64,000 bases of DNA from Fusobacterium nucleatum_L (GTDB taxonomy: Bacteria; Fusobacteriota; Fusobacteriia; Fusobacteriales; Fusobacteriaceae). Shown in pieces: positions 34,464-42,675 of this stretch. Position 1 is the first letter of the stretch. The number at the start of each line of letters is the position of its first letter. The notes beneath the pieces are model-generated. The model was not told the DNA's origin. It saw nothing but the letters and a program-made list of their open reading frames with translations, and searched no databases. A program made the position numbers and the translations under genes. The stretch is taken from assembly GCF_050231725.1 (NCBI RefSeq), contig NZ_CP077172.1:124001-188000 (forward strand), given 5' to 3'.

Positions 34464-35852
34464 ATGATGATAAAAAAAATTACTTATAAAATATATAAAA
34501 CTGAACTACTTTTAGGATTATTTATGATTTTCATAAGTATAATTTTACCTAAATTTGTTCTATATAGTAATTTAGCTATTTATGAATATATTGAAACAAG
34601 CATTGATTTATGGGATAAAGAACAGTTATTATATGCAGTTTTTATAGCAGTTTTTCAAAATATTTTAAGACTTTTTCCAATATTCTTTTCAGTTTTTCTT
34701 ATAGCTGATTCAGTTGAATTTTTTTTAAATAAAAAATCTAATTTTATTTTTAAAATTATTTTTAGCTTAATTGTAATTCAAATTCTTTATTTTATAGTTT
34801 ATAAAATATACTTTGATATGAGCTATTATTTTGGTAAAGTTGCTATTCTTCAAATGTTATATTTAATTTTACATTTACATTATCAATTTCAACAAATAAG
34901 TTTATTGAAAAGAAGTTTTATACTATTTTTAGTATTTATAGGAATTCAATGGTTAGATATAACTAGGTATTTTTCAATTTTAGATTATAAAACAACTGGA
35001 GAGCTATTATTTGATATAAAAAATATTGCTTTTCTAATGAGAGCAGAACATATGTTAAATTTAATTGGAATACTATTTTTTGTATTATTTTTTACTTTTG
35101 CTATACTTCTTTCAATAATTTTCTTCAATCAGGAAAGAAAGCAAAAAATATATATAAAAGAAACTGAAATAGCCAAAACTCTCTCAGATTTAAAACTTAA
35201 AGAAATTGAAAATAGATATTTTAAAGAAATACAATATTTAGTTCATGATTTAAAAACTCCTCTTTTTTCAATAGGAACATTAATAGAAATACTTGATATG
35301 CAAGAGAAAAGTGAACAAAAAAAAATATATTATAAAAAAATTGAGAAATCTTTGGAGAAATGTAATATTATGGTATCTGAAATTTTAAGAGATAAAAATA
35401 AAAATTTTATCAGCACAGAAAAAGTTTTTAATTTTATACTTTCTTATCTATCAAGTCATGAATGTATTAAATACATAAATTATCAAAATTATTGCAAAGA
35501 AATAAAAATAAAAGTTAATAAAATTACTTTTTCAAGAGCCATAACTAATTTAATTATAAATTCTTATGAAGCATTTCTTGAAAAAAATGGTAGAATTGAC
35601 TTAATAGTTAAATATTATAAAAAAATGTTAGTAATAAAAATTGAAGATAACGGAAAAGGTATGACTGATGAAGAAATAAAAAAAGCTTTTGAAATTGGTT
35701 ATTCTACTAAAAATTCTAGTGGTGTTGGACTTAATTTTATAAAAACTGTTATGGATGAACATAAATGTGAACTAAAAATATTAAATAAAAGAAATGCTGG
35801 CTTAGGTGCTTATATAGTGATGAAAGGAGAAAATATTGAAAATGAAAAATAA
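34464..35852 (+). CDS. membrane sensor histidine kinase
   Basis: A 462-aa kinase. Residues 1-230 hold about six or seven membrane helices with no large periplasmic domain, so it may sense something in or near the membrane. The H-box is VHDLKTPLF with His261; the ATPase part has NLIINSYEAF (N-box), IEDNGKGM (G1) and GVGLNFIKTV (G2). It overlaps the response regulator by 17 bases. The gene is divergent from ggt across a 201-base gap, so regulation of the poly-gamma-glutamate locus is an attractive guess. Confidence 0.88.
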   Translation: MMIKKITYKIYKTELLLGLFMIFISIILPKFVLYSNLAIYEYIETSIDLWDKEQLLYAVFIAVFQNILRLFPIFFSVFLIADSVEFFLNKKSNFIFKIIFSLIVIQILYFIVYKIYFDMSYYFGKVAILQMLYLILHLHYQFQQISLLKRSFILFLVFIGIQWLDITRYFSILDYKTTGELLFDIKNIAFLMRAEHMLNLIGILFFVLFFTFAILLSIIFFNQERKQKIYIKETEIAKTLSDLKLKEIENRYFKEIQYLVHDLKTPLFSIGTLIEILDMQEKSEQKKIYYKKIEKSLEKCNIMVSEILRDKNKNFISTEKVFNFILSYLSSHECIKYINYQNYCKEIKIKVNKITFSRAITNLIINSYEAFLEKNGRIDLIVKYYKKMLVIKIEDNGKGMTDEEIKKAFEIGYSTKNSSGVGLNFIKTVMDEHKCELKILNKRNAGLGAYIVMKGENIENEK

Positions 35853-36462
35853 GATTTTAATTATTGATGACTCAAAAGAAATATTGTTTGCAATTTCTGA
35901 GTTCTTTCGTATAAAAAATTGGGATGTATATACAGCACTTTCAATGGAAGAAGCATTAAAAATTATCAACACTAAAAAATTAGACATAATTATTATTGAT
36001 TATCATATGCCATATATAAATGGTGTATTAGGAGTAAAACTAATTAGGCAAATTGATGAGAGTGTTCCAATAATAGCTCTTACAGTAGAAGGATTAGAAA
36101 GTATAGCAAAAGATTTCTTTGAAGCAGGGGCAAATGACTTTTCTATAAAGCCAATAAAAGTTTTGGATTTATATTCAAGGGTAAATGTTCATTTACAAAA
36201 AAATAAAAATAATGAAAATAATAATGATAAAGAATATCATAAAGGAATTAGTGAAGCTACAATTTCTATAATTGAAGAAAAAATGAAAAATTATAAGGAA
36301 TATATAATGATAGAAGAAATTTCTCAAATAACAGGTTTATCAAATCAAACTGTTAATAAGTATATGAATCACTTAGTTAAATATGGATATGTAGATTCAA
36401 AAATAGTTTATGGAAAAATTGGTAGACCTAGAAATGAATATTTATGGATAAAAAAAGATTAG
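35836..36462 (+). CDS. response regulator with C-terminal winged helix
   Basis: A 208-aa regulator. The receiver domain (1-120) has the acidic pair IIDDSKE, phospho-acceptor Asp55 in IIIDYHMPY, Thr in ALTVEG and Lys in FSIKPIK. The C-terminal domain EEISQITGLSNQTVNKYMNHLVKYGYVD is a winged helix-turn-helix like those of citrate/malate-type regulators, and the end GKIGRPRNEY recalls them too. A TTG at 35836 has AGGAG 7 bases upstream; ATG at 35842 is the alternative. It is the partner of the overlapping kinase. Confidence 0.88.
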   Translation: MKMKNKILIIDDSKEILFAISEFFRIKNWDVYTALSMEEALKIINTKKLDIIIIDYHMPYINGVLGVKLIRQIDESVPIIALTVEGLESIAKDFFEAGANDFSIKPIKVLDLYSRVNVHLQKNKNNENNNDKEYHKGISEATISIIEEKMKNYKEYIMIEEISQITGLSNQTVNKYMNHLVKYGYVDSKIVYGKIGRPRNEYLWIKKD

Positions 36463-36630
36463 AAGCTAATATTTAATATTCTTTAGGCAGAGTATTTTAA
36501 ATATTTTATCTGATATTAAAGATAATTTCTACTATAATTGATATACTTACAGTTTTTTTAGCTAGCAGAAATTAACAATAGCACAAAAAACTACTATATT
36601 AAATATATAATAAACTTTAAAGGAAAAAAT

Positions 36631-37317
36631 ATGAAAACTAAAAATAGTGACATTGAAAGAATTGAAGTTTTTGAAGGAATATCAAAAAATTCTATCAATG
36701 AGATAAAAAATAATTCAGATATAATAGAACTAAAAAAAAATAAAGCTCTTTACTCAGATAGGCAAGTTTTAGACTATGTATATTTTTTACTTTCAGGAAA
36801 TGTAAGCCTCATAAAGCCAAATGAAAATGGAGAAAATAAAGTTATTTTTTTATTAAATAGTGGTACTATGATAAATGAGCCATTGATGAGAAAAAACTCT
36901 TCTGGTATAGAATGTTGGGGTTTTGAAGATTCAAAAATTCTTAAAATAAGTTTAAAAGCTTTTGATAAAATTATGTCCAAGGATTATATTTTAGCTAGAA
37001 ATTGTATACTGTTTATGGAGAAGAGAATAAGAAGGTTATATAGGCAATTAAAAAATTCAACTTCAACAAATATAGAAAAAAAATTAGCAGCTAAGTTATA
37101 TAGACTAGGAACTCAATATGGAGTTGAAAATCCACAAGAGAAATTTGTTTTAATAAATTTAAATTTGACAGTAACCTATCTTGCAAAGATGTTAGGCTAC
37201 CAAAGGGAAACTGTTTCAAGAGCTATAAAATTACTAAATGATAAAACTATAATTTTACTAAAAAATCGAAAGTTTTACATTGATATGGAAAAAGCAAGAG
37301 AATTCTTTAAGAAATAA
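36631..37317 (+). CDS. Crp/Fnr family transcriptional regulator
   Basis: A 228-aa regulator with an N-terminal cyclic-nucleotide-binding-like barrel (about 10-125), a long dimer helix and a C-terminal winged helix (VTYLAKMLGYQRETVSRAIKLL). In the recognition helix Arg192, Glu193 and Arg197 have the same spacing as the base-reading Arg-Glu-Arg of E. coli Crp, so a TGTGA-type half-site is predicted. It lacks an FNR-like cysteine set. A palindrome with exactly that core follows the gene at 37354-37379, upstream of asrA. The ligand is unknown. Confidence 0.88.
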   Translation: MKTKNSDIERIEVFEGISKNSINEIKNNSDIIELKKNKALYSDRQVLDYVYFLLSGNVSLIKPNENGENKVIFLLNSGTMINEPLMRKNSSGIECWGFEDSKILKISLKAFDKIMSKDYILARNCILFMEKRIRRLYRQLKNSTSTNIEKKLAAKLYRLGTQYGVENPQEKFVLINLNLTVTYLAKMLGYQRETVSRAIKLLNDKTIILLKNRKFYIDMEKAREFFKK

Positions 37318-37353
37318 ATAAAGAATTACTTTGAAAATATTAATAATTTTTTT

Positions 37354-37380
37354 AAAACTGTGATACTTATCACAGTTTTT
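37354..37380. promoter_or_regulatory. TGTGA-N6-TCACA palindrome: Crp-like operator and/or terminator
   Basis: AAAACTGTGATA-CT-TATCACAGTTTT is a 26-bp near-perfect palindrome containing TGTGATACTTATCACA (37359-37374). As RNA it folds into a 10-bp hairpin with U-rich tail, suitable for ending the regulator transcript. As DNA its centre lies about 40 bp upstream of a possible start site set by GATAAT at 37394-37399, the class II activator position for asrABC. Confidence 0.6.
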
Positions 37381-37504
37381 TTATAAACTAAGTGATAATA
37401 TATATACGAAATTTATAATATTTTGAAAAATATATATAATTTTGGAAATTAACTAAAGAAACTATAATTAATTTTGTTTAAGTTTTAGAAGTGGAGGAAA
37501 AGAT

Positions 37505-38512
37505 ATGAAACTTAGATTAAGCATTGAAGAGTTTGATAGGGGCTTAGAAGAATTATCAAAAAAATATTTGATACTAGCTCCTAGAACTTTTGAAAAGAGA
37601 GGAACATATTCTGATACAGATGTTGTTAGATATGCAAAGGTAAATAATTTTTCTGAGATGAACTGGGAAGATAAATCTCATTTCCCAGCAAAAGAAGCAT
37701 TATTACCTATTAATGAAGTTCTATTTTATTTTACAGAAGATGAATATAAGGTTGCAGCAGAAGATACTAGAGAAAGATTAGTATTTTTAAGGGCTTGTGA
37801 TATGAATGCCGTAAAAAGAATAGACCAAATATATTTAGGTAATGGGGCTAGCAATGACTTTTTCTATACTAGAACTAGAAAGAAAACAAAATTTGTTGTT
37901 GTAGGTTGTACAAAAACTTTTAGAAACTGTTTTTGTGTAAGTATGGGAACAAATAAAGCTGATAACTATGATGCTGCAATGAATATAAGAGGAAATGAAA
38001 TTCAATTAGAACTTAGAGATGACGATTTAAAAGTTTTCTTAGGAAGAAAAGTTGATTTTGATATAGATTATGTTAGCAAAAATGATTTTGAAGTTGAGTT
38101 ACCAGATAAGGTAGACTTTATGTATATGCAAAATCATAAAATGTGGGATGAGTATGACACTAGATGTATAGCTTGTGGAAGATGTAACTATAGTTGTCCT
38201 ACTTGTACTTGTTTCTCAATGCAAGATATCCACTATAAAGAAAATAAAAATATGGGAGAAAGAAGAAGAGTTTGGGCTTCTTGCCAAGTAGATGGATATA
38301 CAAATATAGCTGGAGGGCACTCATTTAGGGTAAAACATGGTCAAAGAATGAGATTTAAAACTTTACATAAAATACATGACTATAGAAAAAGATTTGGAGA
38401 AAATATGTGTGTAGGTTGTGGAAGATGTGATGATATGTGTCCACAATATATTTCAATATCTGAAGCTTATGAAAAAGTTACTAATGCAATGAAAGAAAAA
38501 AGAGAGGAGTAA
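37505..38512 (+). CDS. asrA: anaerobic sulfite reductase subunit A
   Basis: Electron-transfer subunit of the dissimilatory-type sulfite reductase that reduces sulfite to sulfide anaerobically (335 aa). The C-terminal half has two ferredoxin-like clusters: CIACGRCNYSCPTCTC and CVGCGRCDDMCPQ. The N-terminal half matches the HycB/AsrA layout (LVFLRACDMNAVKRIDQIYL). RBS is GGAGG, eight bases before ATG. It is the first gene of asrABC, 3 bases before asrB. Confidence 0.94.
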   Translation: MKLRLSIEEFDRGLEELSKKYLILAPRTFEKRGTYSDTDVVRYAKVNNFSEMNWEDKSHFPAKEALLPINEVLFYFTEDEYKVAAEDTRERLVFLRACDMNAVKRIDQIYLGNGASNDFFYTRTRKKTKFVVVGCTKTFRNCFCVSMGTNKADNYDAAMNIRGNEIQLELRDDDLKVFLGRKVDFDIDYVSKNDFEVELPDKVDFMYMQNHKMWDEYDTRCIACGRCNYSCPTCTCFSMQDIHYKENKNMGERRRVWASCQVDGYTNIAGGHSFRVKHGQRMRFKTLHKIHDYRKRFGENMCVGCGRCDDMCPQYISISEAYEKVTNAMKEKREE

Positions 38513-38515
38513 AAA

Positions 38516-39319
38516 ATGTGTAATTGTGATAATCCTTATATCCCTTGTCCAGCTGAAATTATTGAAATAATAAGACATACAGATATTGAATGGACATTTA
38601 GAGTAAAAGCAGATACAAGCAAAACAAAACCAGGACAATTTTATGAAATTTCTCTACCTAAGTTTGGAGAAAGTCCTATATCAGTTTCAGGTATAGGTCC
38701 AGATTTCATTGACTTTACTATAAGAGCTGTTGGAAGAGTTACAAATGAAATTTTTGAATATAAAATTGGAGATAAACTATTTATTAGAGGACCTTATGGA
38801 AATGGTTTTGATTTAAATGAATATGTAGGTAAAGATTTAGTTATTGTTGTTGGAGGAAGTGCTCTAGCACCAGTTAGAGGAATAATTCAATTTGTATATA
38901 ATAATCCTGAAAAAGTAAAATCTTTTAAATTAATTGCAGGTTTTAAATCTCCTAAAGATGTTTTATTTGCAAAAGACTTAGAAGAATGGAGCAAAAAACT
39001 TGATGTAGTTTTAACTGTTGATGGAGCTGAAGAAGGCTATAAAGGAAATATTGGTTTAGTTACAAAATATATTCCTGAATTAAAATTCAATGATTTATCA
39101 AATGTTTCAGCGGTTGTTGTTGGACCTCCTATGATGATGAAATTCTCAGTAGCAGAATTTCTAAAATTAAATGTAGCAGAAAAAAATATTTGGGTTTCTT
39201 ATGAAAGAAATATGCATTGTGGTATAGGAAAATGTGGACATTGTAAAATGGACTCAACATATATTTGTTTAGATGGACCTGTATTTGATTACGAGTTTGC
39301 AAAGAATTTAGTAGATTAG
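38516..39319 (+). CDS. asrB: anaerobic sulfite reductase subunit B
   Basis: Flavin- and NAD(P)H-binding subunit (267 aa). The N-terminal FAD domain has PGQFYEISLPKFGESPISVSG-like residues and FIRGPYGNGF; the NAD domain has VVVGPPMMMKF; the C-terminal CGIGKCGHCKM plus a later Cys are ligands of a [2Fe-2S] cluster. It passes electrons from NADH to AsrA and AsrC in the cytoplasm. It lies 19 bases before the asrC start chosen here. Confidence 0.94.
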   Translation: MCNCDNPYIPCPAEIIEIIRHTDIEWTFRVKADTSKTKPGQFYEISLPKFGESPISVSGIGPDFIDFTIRAVGRVTNEIFEYKIGDKLFIRGPYGNGFDLNEYVGKDLVIVVGGSALAPVRGIIQFVYNNPEKVKSFKLIAGFKSPKDVLFAKDLEEWSKKLDVVLTVDGAEEGYKGNIGLVTKYIPELKFNDLSNVSAVVVGPPMMMKFSVAEFLKLNVAEKNIWVSYERNMHCGIGKCGHCKMDSTYICLDGPVFDYEFAKNLVD

Positions 39320-39338
39320 TAATAGATTGGAGAAAAAT

Positions 39339-40313
39339 ATGATTAGAGATTTGAATATTAAAAAAGTAATGAAAAATGCTTTTAGAATAACTAAAACTAA
39401 ATATAAAACTGCACTTAGAGTAAGAGTTCCAGGAGGATTAATAGATCCTGAATGTCTTATGTTAGTTTCAGAAATAGCTTCAAAATATGGAGATGGGCAA
39501 GTTCATATAACAACAAGACAAGGTTTTGAAATTCTTGGAATAGATATGGAAGATATGCCTGCAGTAAATGAAATGGCTCAACCTTTAATTGATAAGTTAA
39601 ATATAAATCAAGAAGAAAGAGGAACAGGTTATCCTGCAGCAGGAACAAGAAATGTTTCAGCTTGTATAGGAAATAAAGTTTGTCCTAAAGCTCAATATAA
39701 CACAACTAATTTTGCTAGAAGAATTGAAAAAGCAATATTCCCTAATGATTTACACTTTAAAGTGGCTTTAACAGGATGCCCTAATGACTGTATAAAAGCA
39801 AGAATGCATGACTTTGGTATAATAGGAACTTGTCTACCTGAATATGAAATGGATAGATGTGTAACTTGTGGTGCCTGTGTAAAGAAATGTAAAAAGATTT
39901 CAGTTGAAGCTTTAAAAATTGAAAATAATAAGATTGTTAGAGATGAAAATAAATGTATAGGTTGTGGAGAATGTGTTATAAACTGTCCAATGTCAGCTTG
40001 GACCAGAAGCCCTAAAAAATACTATAGACTTATGATTATGGGTAGAACAGGGAAGAAAAATCCAAGACTTGCGGAAGATTGGTTAAGATGGGTAGATGAA
40101 GATAGTATAGTTAAAATTATTGAAAATACTTATGACTATGTAAGAGAACACATAGCTAAAGATGCTCCTAATGGAAAGGAACATATTGGATATATAGTTG
40201 ATAGAACAGGTTTCCATGAATTTAGAAAATGGGCTTTAAAAGATGTAAATTTACCAAAAGAAACTGTTGAGAAAGAAAATATTTATTGGTCAGGTCCAAA
40301 ATATGATTATTAA
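39339..40313 (+). CDS. asrC: anaerobic sulfite reductase subunit C, siroheme-containing
   Basis: Catalytic subunit (324 aa). The siroheme/[4Fe-4S] site is formed by CIGNKVCPKAQYNT and GCPNDC; two extra ferredoxin motifs, CVTCGACVKKC and CIGCGECVINCP, lie in the C-terminal half. Substrate-binding region HITTRQGFEILG is present. ATG at 39339 is preferred over the TTG at 39327 because that TTG belongs to the ribosome site TTGGAGA. The hairpin at 40312-40337 ends the operon. Confidence 0.94.
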   Translation: MIRDLNIKKVMKNAFRITKTKYKTALRVRVPGGLIDPECLMLVSEIASKYGDGQVHITTRQGFEILGIDMEDMPAVNEMAQPLIDKLNINQEERGTGYPAAGTRNVSACIGNKVCPKAQYNTTNFARRIEKAIFPNDLHFKVALTGCPNDCIKARMHDFGIIGTCLPEYEMDRCVTCGACVKKCKKISVEALKIENNKIVRDENKCIGCGECVINCPMSAWTRSPKKYYRLMIMGRTGKKNPRLAEDWLRWVDEDSIVKIIENTYDYVREHIAKDAPNGKEHIGYIVDRTGFHEFRKWALKDVNLPKETVEKENIYWSGPKYDY

Positions 40314-40337
40314 AAAAGGCTAACAATAGCCTTTTTT
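40312..40337. terminator. bidirectional terminator after asrC
   Basis: AAAAAAGGCT (40312-40321) and AGCCTTTTTT (40328-40337) form a perfect 10-bp stem with a 6-base loop and T-runs on both strands. It overlaps the asrC stop and the stop of the convergent PAP2-like gene. Confidence 0.85.
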
Positions 40338-40928
40338 TCTTGGGAAAATTATACAAGTTATAAAAAATATTAATGTTCCTCCTACAAAATCGATAAAGTG
40401 ATGTTGATATACAAATAAAATTGAAATTGCAAGTAAAAATCCCCATATACATAGAAAATTCTTAAGAAATATATTTTTAACTTCTCTATAGTATACTATA
40501 ATAGAAAGAAATGCAAAACTTACATGTAAGGATGGACATTGATTAAAGCTACTATCTAATTTTCCCAATGAATAAAAAAGAAATTTAAAAATTTGATTAT
40601 CAACTTCAGGTTTAGAAAAATTAAACTTCATTGGAAATACGACAAATAATGTTGTAGAGACTACTGTTAAAAAAATTGCTCTTTTCATAAGTAACTTTAA
40701 GCTATCCTCATTTTTTTCTAAAAATATAGTTGCTAAATAAAATGGTGCAGATGTCATATAAATTAGTATAAATATAGGTAAAAAGGGAATATTTCTTTCC
40801 CATTCCATAAAATATGATGGGACATTATTAACTGTATATGTATAGAATTCAGCTCCTTTATAGAATATAACAAAAAGTATTGATATAAAAATTGTATATT
40901 TAATCTTCAATTTGAATAAATTATCCAC
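40320..40928 (-). CDS. PAP2-like membrane phosphatase
   Basis: A 202-aa integral membrane protein with about six hydrophobic segments. Two PAP2 motifs are visible: CPSLHVSFA (C2, catalytic His) and HHFIDFVGG (C3, nucleophile His and Asp), so it probably removes phosphate from or exchanges head groups on a lipid substrate; it is closest to the inositolphosphotransferase-like PAP2 branch. The C1 motif is weak. The start is GTG at 40928 with GGAG ten bases upstream. It stands alone, convergent with asrC and divergent from the next gene. Confidence 0.72.
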   Translation of the reverse strand: MDNLFKLKIKYTIFISILFVIFYKGAEFYTYTVNNVPSYFMEWERNIPFLPIFILIYMTSAPFYLATIFLEKNEDSLKLLMKRAIFLTVVSTTLFVVFPMKFNFSKPEVDNQIFKFLFYSLGKLDSSFNQCPSLHVSFAFLSIIVYYREVKNIFLKNFLCIWGFLLAISILFVYQHHFIDFVGGTLIFFITCIIFPRKKGYC

Positions 40929-41001
40929 TTCAAATTTTCTCCTCTCATAATTAATTTAATTAATTTTAACATAAAATAATTAAAAAATGGTAAAAATTTG
41001 T

Positions 41002-41007
41002 TATAAT
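41002..41007 (+). promoter_or_regulatory. -10 element that sets the start of the YgjP-like gene
   Basis: TATAAT at 41002-41007 would start transcription near 41014, downstream of the ATG at 40987. The GTG at 41026, with AAGGAG at 41013-41018, is therefore the likelier start. No convincing -35 hexamer is seen. Confidence 0.45.
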
Positions 41008-41025
41008 ACTATAAGGAGTGATAAG

Positions 41026-41670
41026 GTGGAATATAAAGTTACAAGAAAGAATATAAAAAATTTTATTATAAGAATATATCCTGATTTAAGAATAGCAATA
41101 TCTGTTCCTTTACATTCAACTAATAAAGATATAGAAAACTTTATTCAAAGTAGGAGAAGTTGGATAGAAACAACATTAGAAAAAATAACAAAAAAAACTG
41201 AAAATAATTTAAAAGAAAATACTATAAAAATTTTAGAAAAAGACATAGAAAAAAAAGTTATTGAATCAGATTTAGAAAGAATTAGATTGACTGATACAAG
41301 TATTTATATTTATTCAAAAAATATTACTAATCTTGAAATAGAAAAAAAATTAGTTGAATGGAAAATTGAAAAGTTAAAATCTATTTTAGATGAATATTTA
41401 GATAAGTATACTAAACTTTTAAATAAAAATATTAATTATTATCAAATAAAAAAACTTTCTTCTGCTTGGGGAATATATCATAAAAAAGAAAATTATATTA
41501 GTTTTAACTTTGATTTAATTGAAAAAAATATTGAATGTATTGAGTATGTTGTCTTACACGAATTATGTCATATATTTTATATGAATCATCAAAAAGATTT
41601 TTGGACTTTAGTTGAAAAATATATGCCAGATTATAAAGTAAGAAGAAAAAAACTGAAGACTTTCATTTAA
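41026..41670 (+). CDS. YgjP-like zinc metallopeptidase domain protein
   Basis: About 214 aa, DUF45/YgjP family, related to SprT and WSS1-type peptidases. The zinc site is HELCH with a further His in NHQKDFW, followed by the typical C-terminal MPDYKVRRKKLK. The middle region KKLSSAWGIYHKKENYISFNFDLI is also a hallmark. GTG at 41026 is preferred (AAGGAG 7 bases upstream, promoter -10 just before); ATG at 40987 would add 13 residues. Substrate unknown. It is a single-gene unit. Confidence 0.85.
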   Translation: MEYKVTRKNIKNFIIRIYPDLRIAISVPLHSTNKDIENFIQSRRSWIETTLEKITKKTENNLKENTIKILEKDIEKKVIESDLERIRLTDTSIYIYSKNITNLEIEKKLVEWKIEKLKSILDEYLDKYTKLLNKNINYYQIKKLSSAWGIYHKKENYISFNFDLIEKNIECIEYVVLHELCHIFYMNHQKDFWTLVEKYMPDYKVRRKKLKTFI

Positions 41671-41725
41671 AAAATTAGATGATATTTTAACATATCGTCT
41701 ATTTTTTATCTAAATTATTTTAAAT

Positions 41726-41754
41726 TTGACAGACAAAATAACTAGTGCTATAAT
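41726..41754 (+). promoter_or_regulatory. consensus promoter of the DUF4198 gene
   Basis: TTGACA (41726-41731) and TATAAT (41749-41754) are perfect hexamers with a 17-base spacer. Transcription should begin near 41761, about 40 bases before the start codon. An ATTTTG/CAAAAT inverted pair lies in the short leader (41768-41785 region). Confidence 0.85.
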
Positions 41755-41802
41755 CTAAATGAATAACATTTTGCAAAACAAAATAAATTTAGGAGGGATA
41801 TA

Positions 41803-42615
41803 ATGTTATCTAAAAAATTACTTATTGGAGCTCTTGTAGCTACTATGTCTATGTCTTCTTTTGCACATTTTCAAATGATTCATACAGCTGATTCTGATAT
41901 TTCTGGAAAATCTTCTGTACCATTTGAATTAATTTTTACACACCCAGCAGATGGAGTAGAAGCTCATAGCATGGATATTGGAAAAGATGAAAAAGGAGTT
42001 GTACACCCTGTTGTAGAATTTTTTACTATTCATAATGGAGAAAAAACAGATTTAAAATCTGCATTAAAACCTGCAAAATTTGGTCCTGTTTCAAAACAAG
42101 TTACTTCATATAAATTTAATTTAGACAAAAATTCTGGATTAAAAGGTGGAGGAGATTGGGGATTAATACTTGTTCCTGCTCCATATTATGAAGCTGCAGA
42201 AGATGTATATATTCAACAAATTACTAAAGTTTTAGTAAATAAAGATGACTTAGCTACTGATTGGAATAATAGATTAGCTGACGGGTATCCTGAAATAATT
42301 CCTTTATCTAATCCTATCACTTGGAAAGGTGAAATTTTTAGAGGGCAAGTTGTTGATAAAGCTGGTAAACCGGTTGCTAATGCTGAAATAGAAATAGAAT
42401 ACTTAAATTCAAATATTAAAAATTCTAAATTTGTAGGAGAATTACAAAAAGAAAAAACTGCAACTGTTATCTATGCAGATGCAAATGGATATTTCTCTTT
42501 TGTTCCAGTACATAAAGGATACTGGGGATTTGCAGCACTAGGTGCAGGTGGAGAAATGAAACATAACGGAAAAGAACTCTCTCAAGATGCAGTTCTTTGG
42601 ATAGAAGCTAAATAG
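41803..42615 (+). CDS. DUF4198 family periplasmic protein, possible metal-binding
   Basis: A 270-aa secreted protein. The signal peptide (1-21) ends in SSFA, leaving a mature protein that begins HFQMIH, with His at its exact N-terminus. The DUF4198 body follows (GDWGLILVPAPYYEAAED, GYPEIIPLSNP) with a C-terminal carboxypeptidase-regulatory-like segment (GKPVANAEIEIEY, ADANGYFSFVPVHKGYWGF). DUF4198 proteins are often linked to nickel or cobalt uptake; an N-terminal His can bind metal. Transport genes are not adjacent. It has a strong promoter and RBS, suggesting high expression. Confidence 0.78.
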   Translation: MLSKKLLIGALVATMSMSSFAHFQMIHTADSDISGKSSVPFELIFTHPADGVEAHSMDIGKDEKGVVHPVVEFFTIHNGEKTDLKSALKPAKFGPVSKQVTSYKFNLDKNSGLKGGGDWGLILVPAPYYEAAEDVYIQQITKVLVNKDDLATDWNNRLADGYPEIIPLSNPITWKGEIFRGQVVDKAGKPVANAEIEIEYLNSNIKNSKFVGELQKEKTATVIYADANGYFSFVPVHKGYWGFAALGAGGEMKHNGKELSQDAVLWIEAK

Positions 42616-42624
42616 GTACATTAT

Positions 42625-42670
42625 AAAAAACTGTTACAAAATACTTAATAGCAAATTGTAACAGTTTTTT
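42625..42670. terminator. bidirectional terminator, 15-bp stem
   Basis: AAAAAACTGTTACAA (42625-42639) pairs perfectly with TTGTAACAGTTTTTT (42656-42670) over a 16-base loop, with T-runs on both strands. It separates the convergent DUF4198 and cation diffusion facilitator genes. Confidence 0.85.
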
Positions 42671-42675
42671 ATTTA

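Noticed and set aside
36463..36630. Gap between the response regulator and the Crp/Fnr gene as an RNA gene
   Set aside because: The 168 bases are AT-rich with no convincing stem, promoter pair or frame; probably an ordinary promoter region.
40987..41025. Extra 13 N-terminal residues of the YgjP-like protein
   Set aside because: A TATAAT box and AAGGAG lie inside this stretch, which fits a promoter and ribosome site better than coding sequence.
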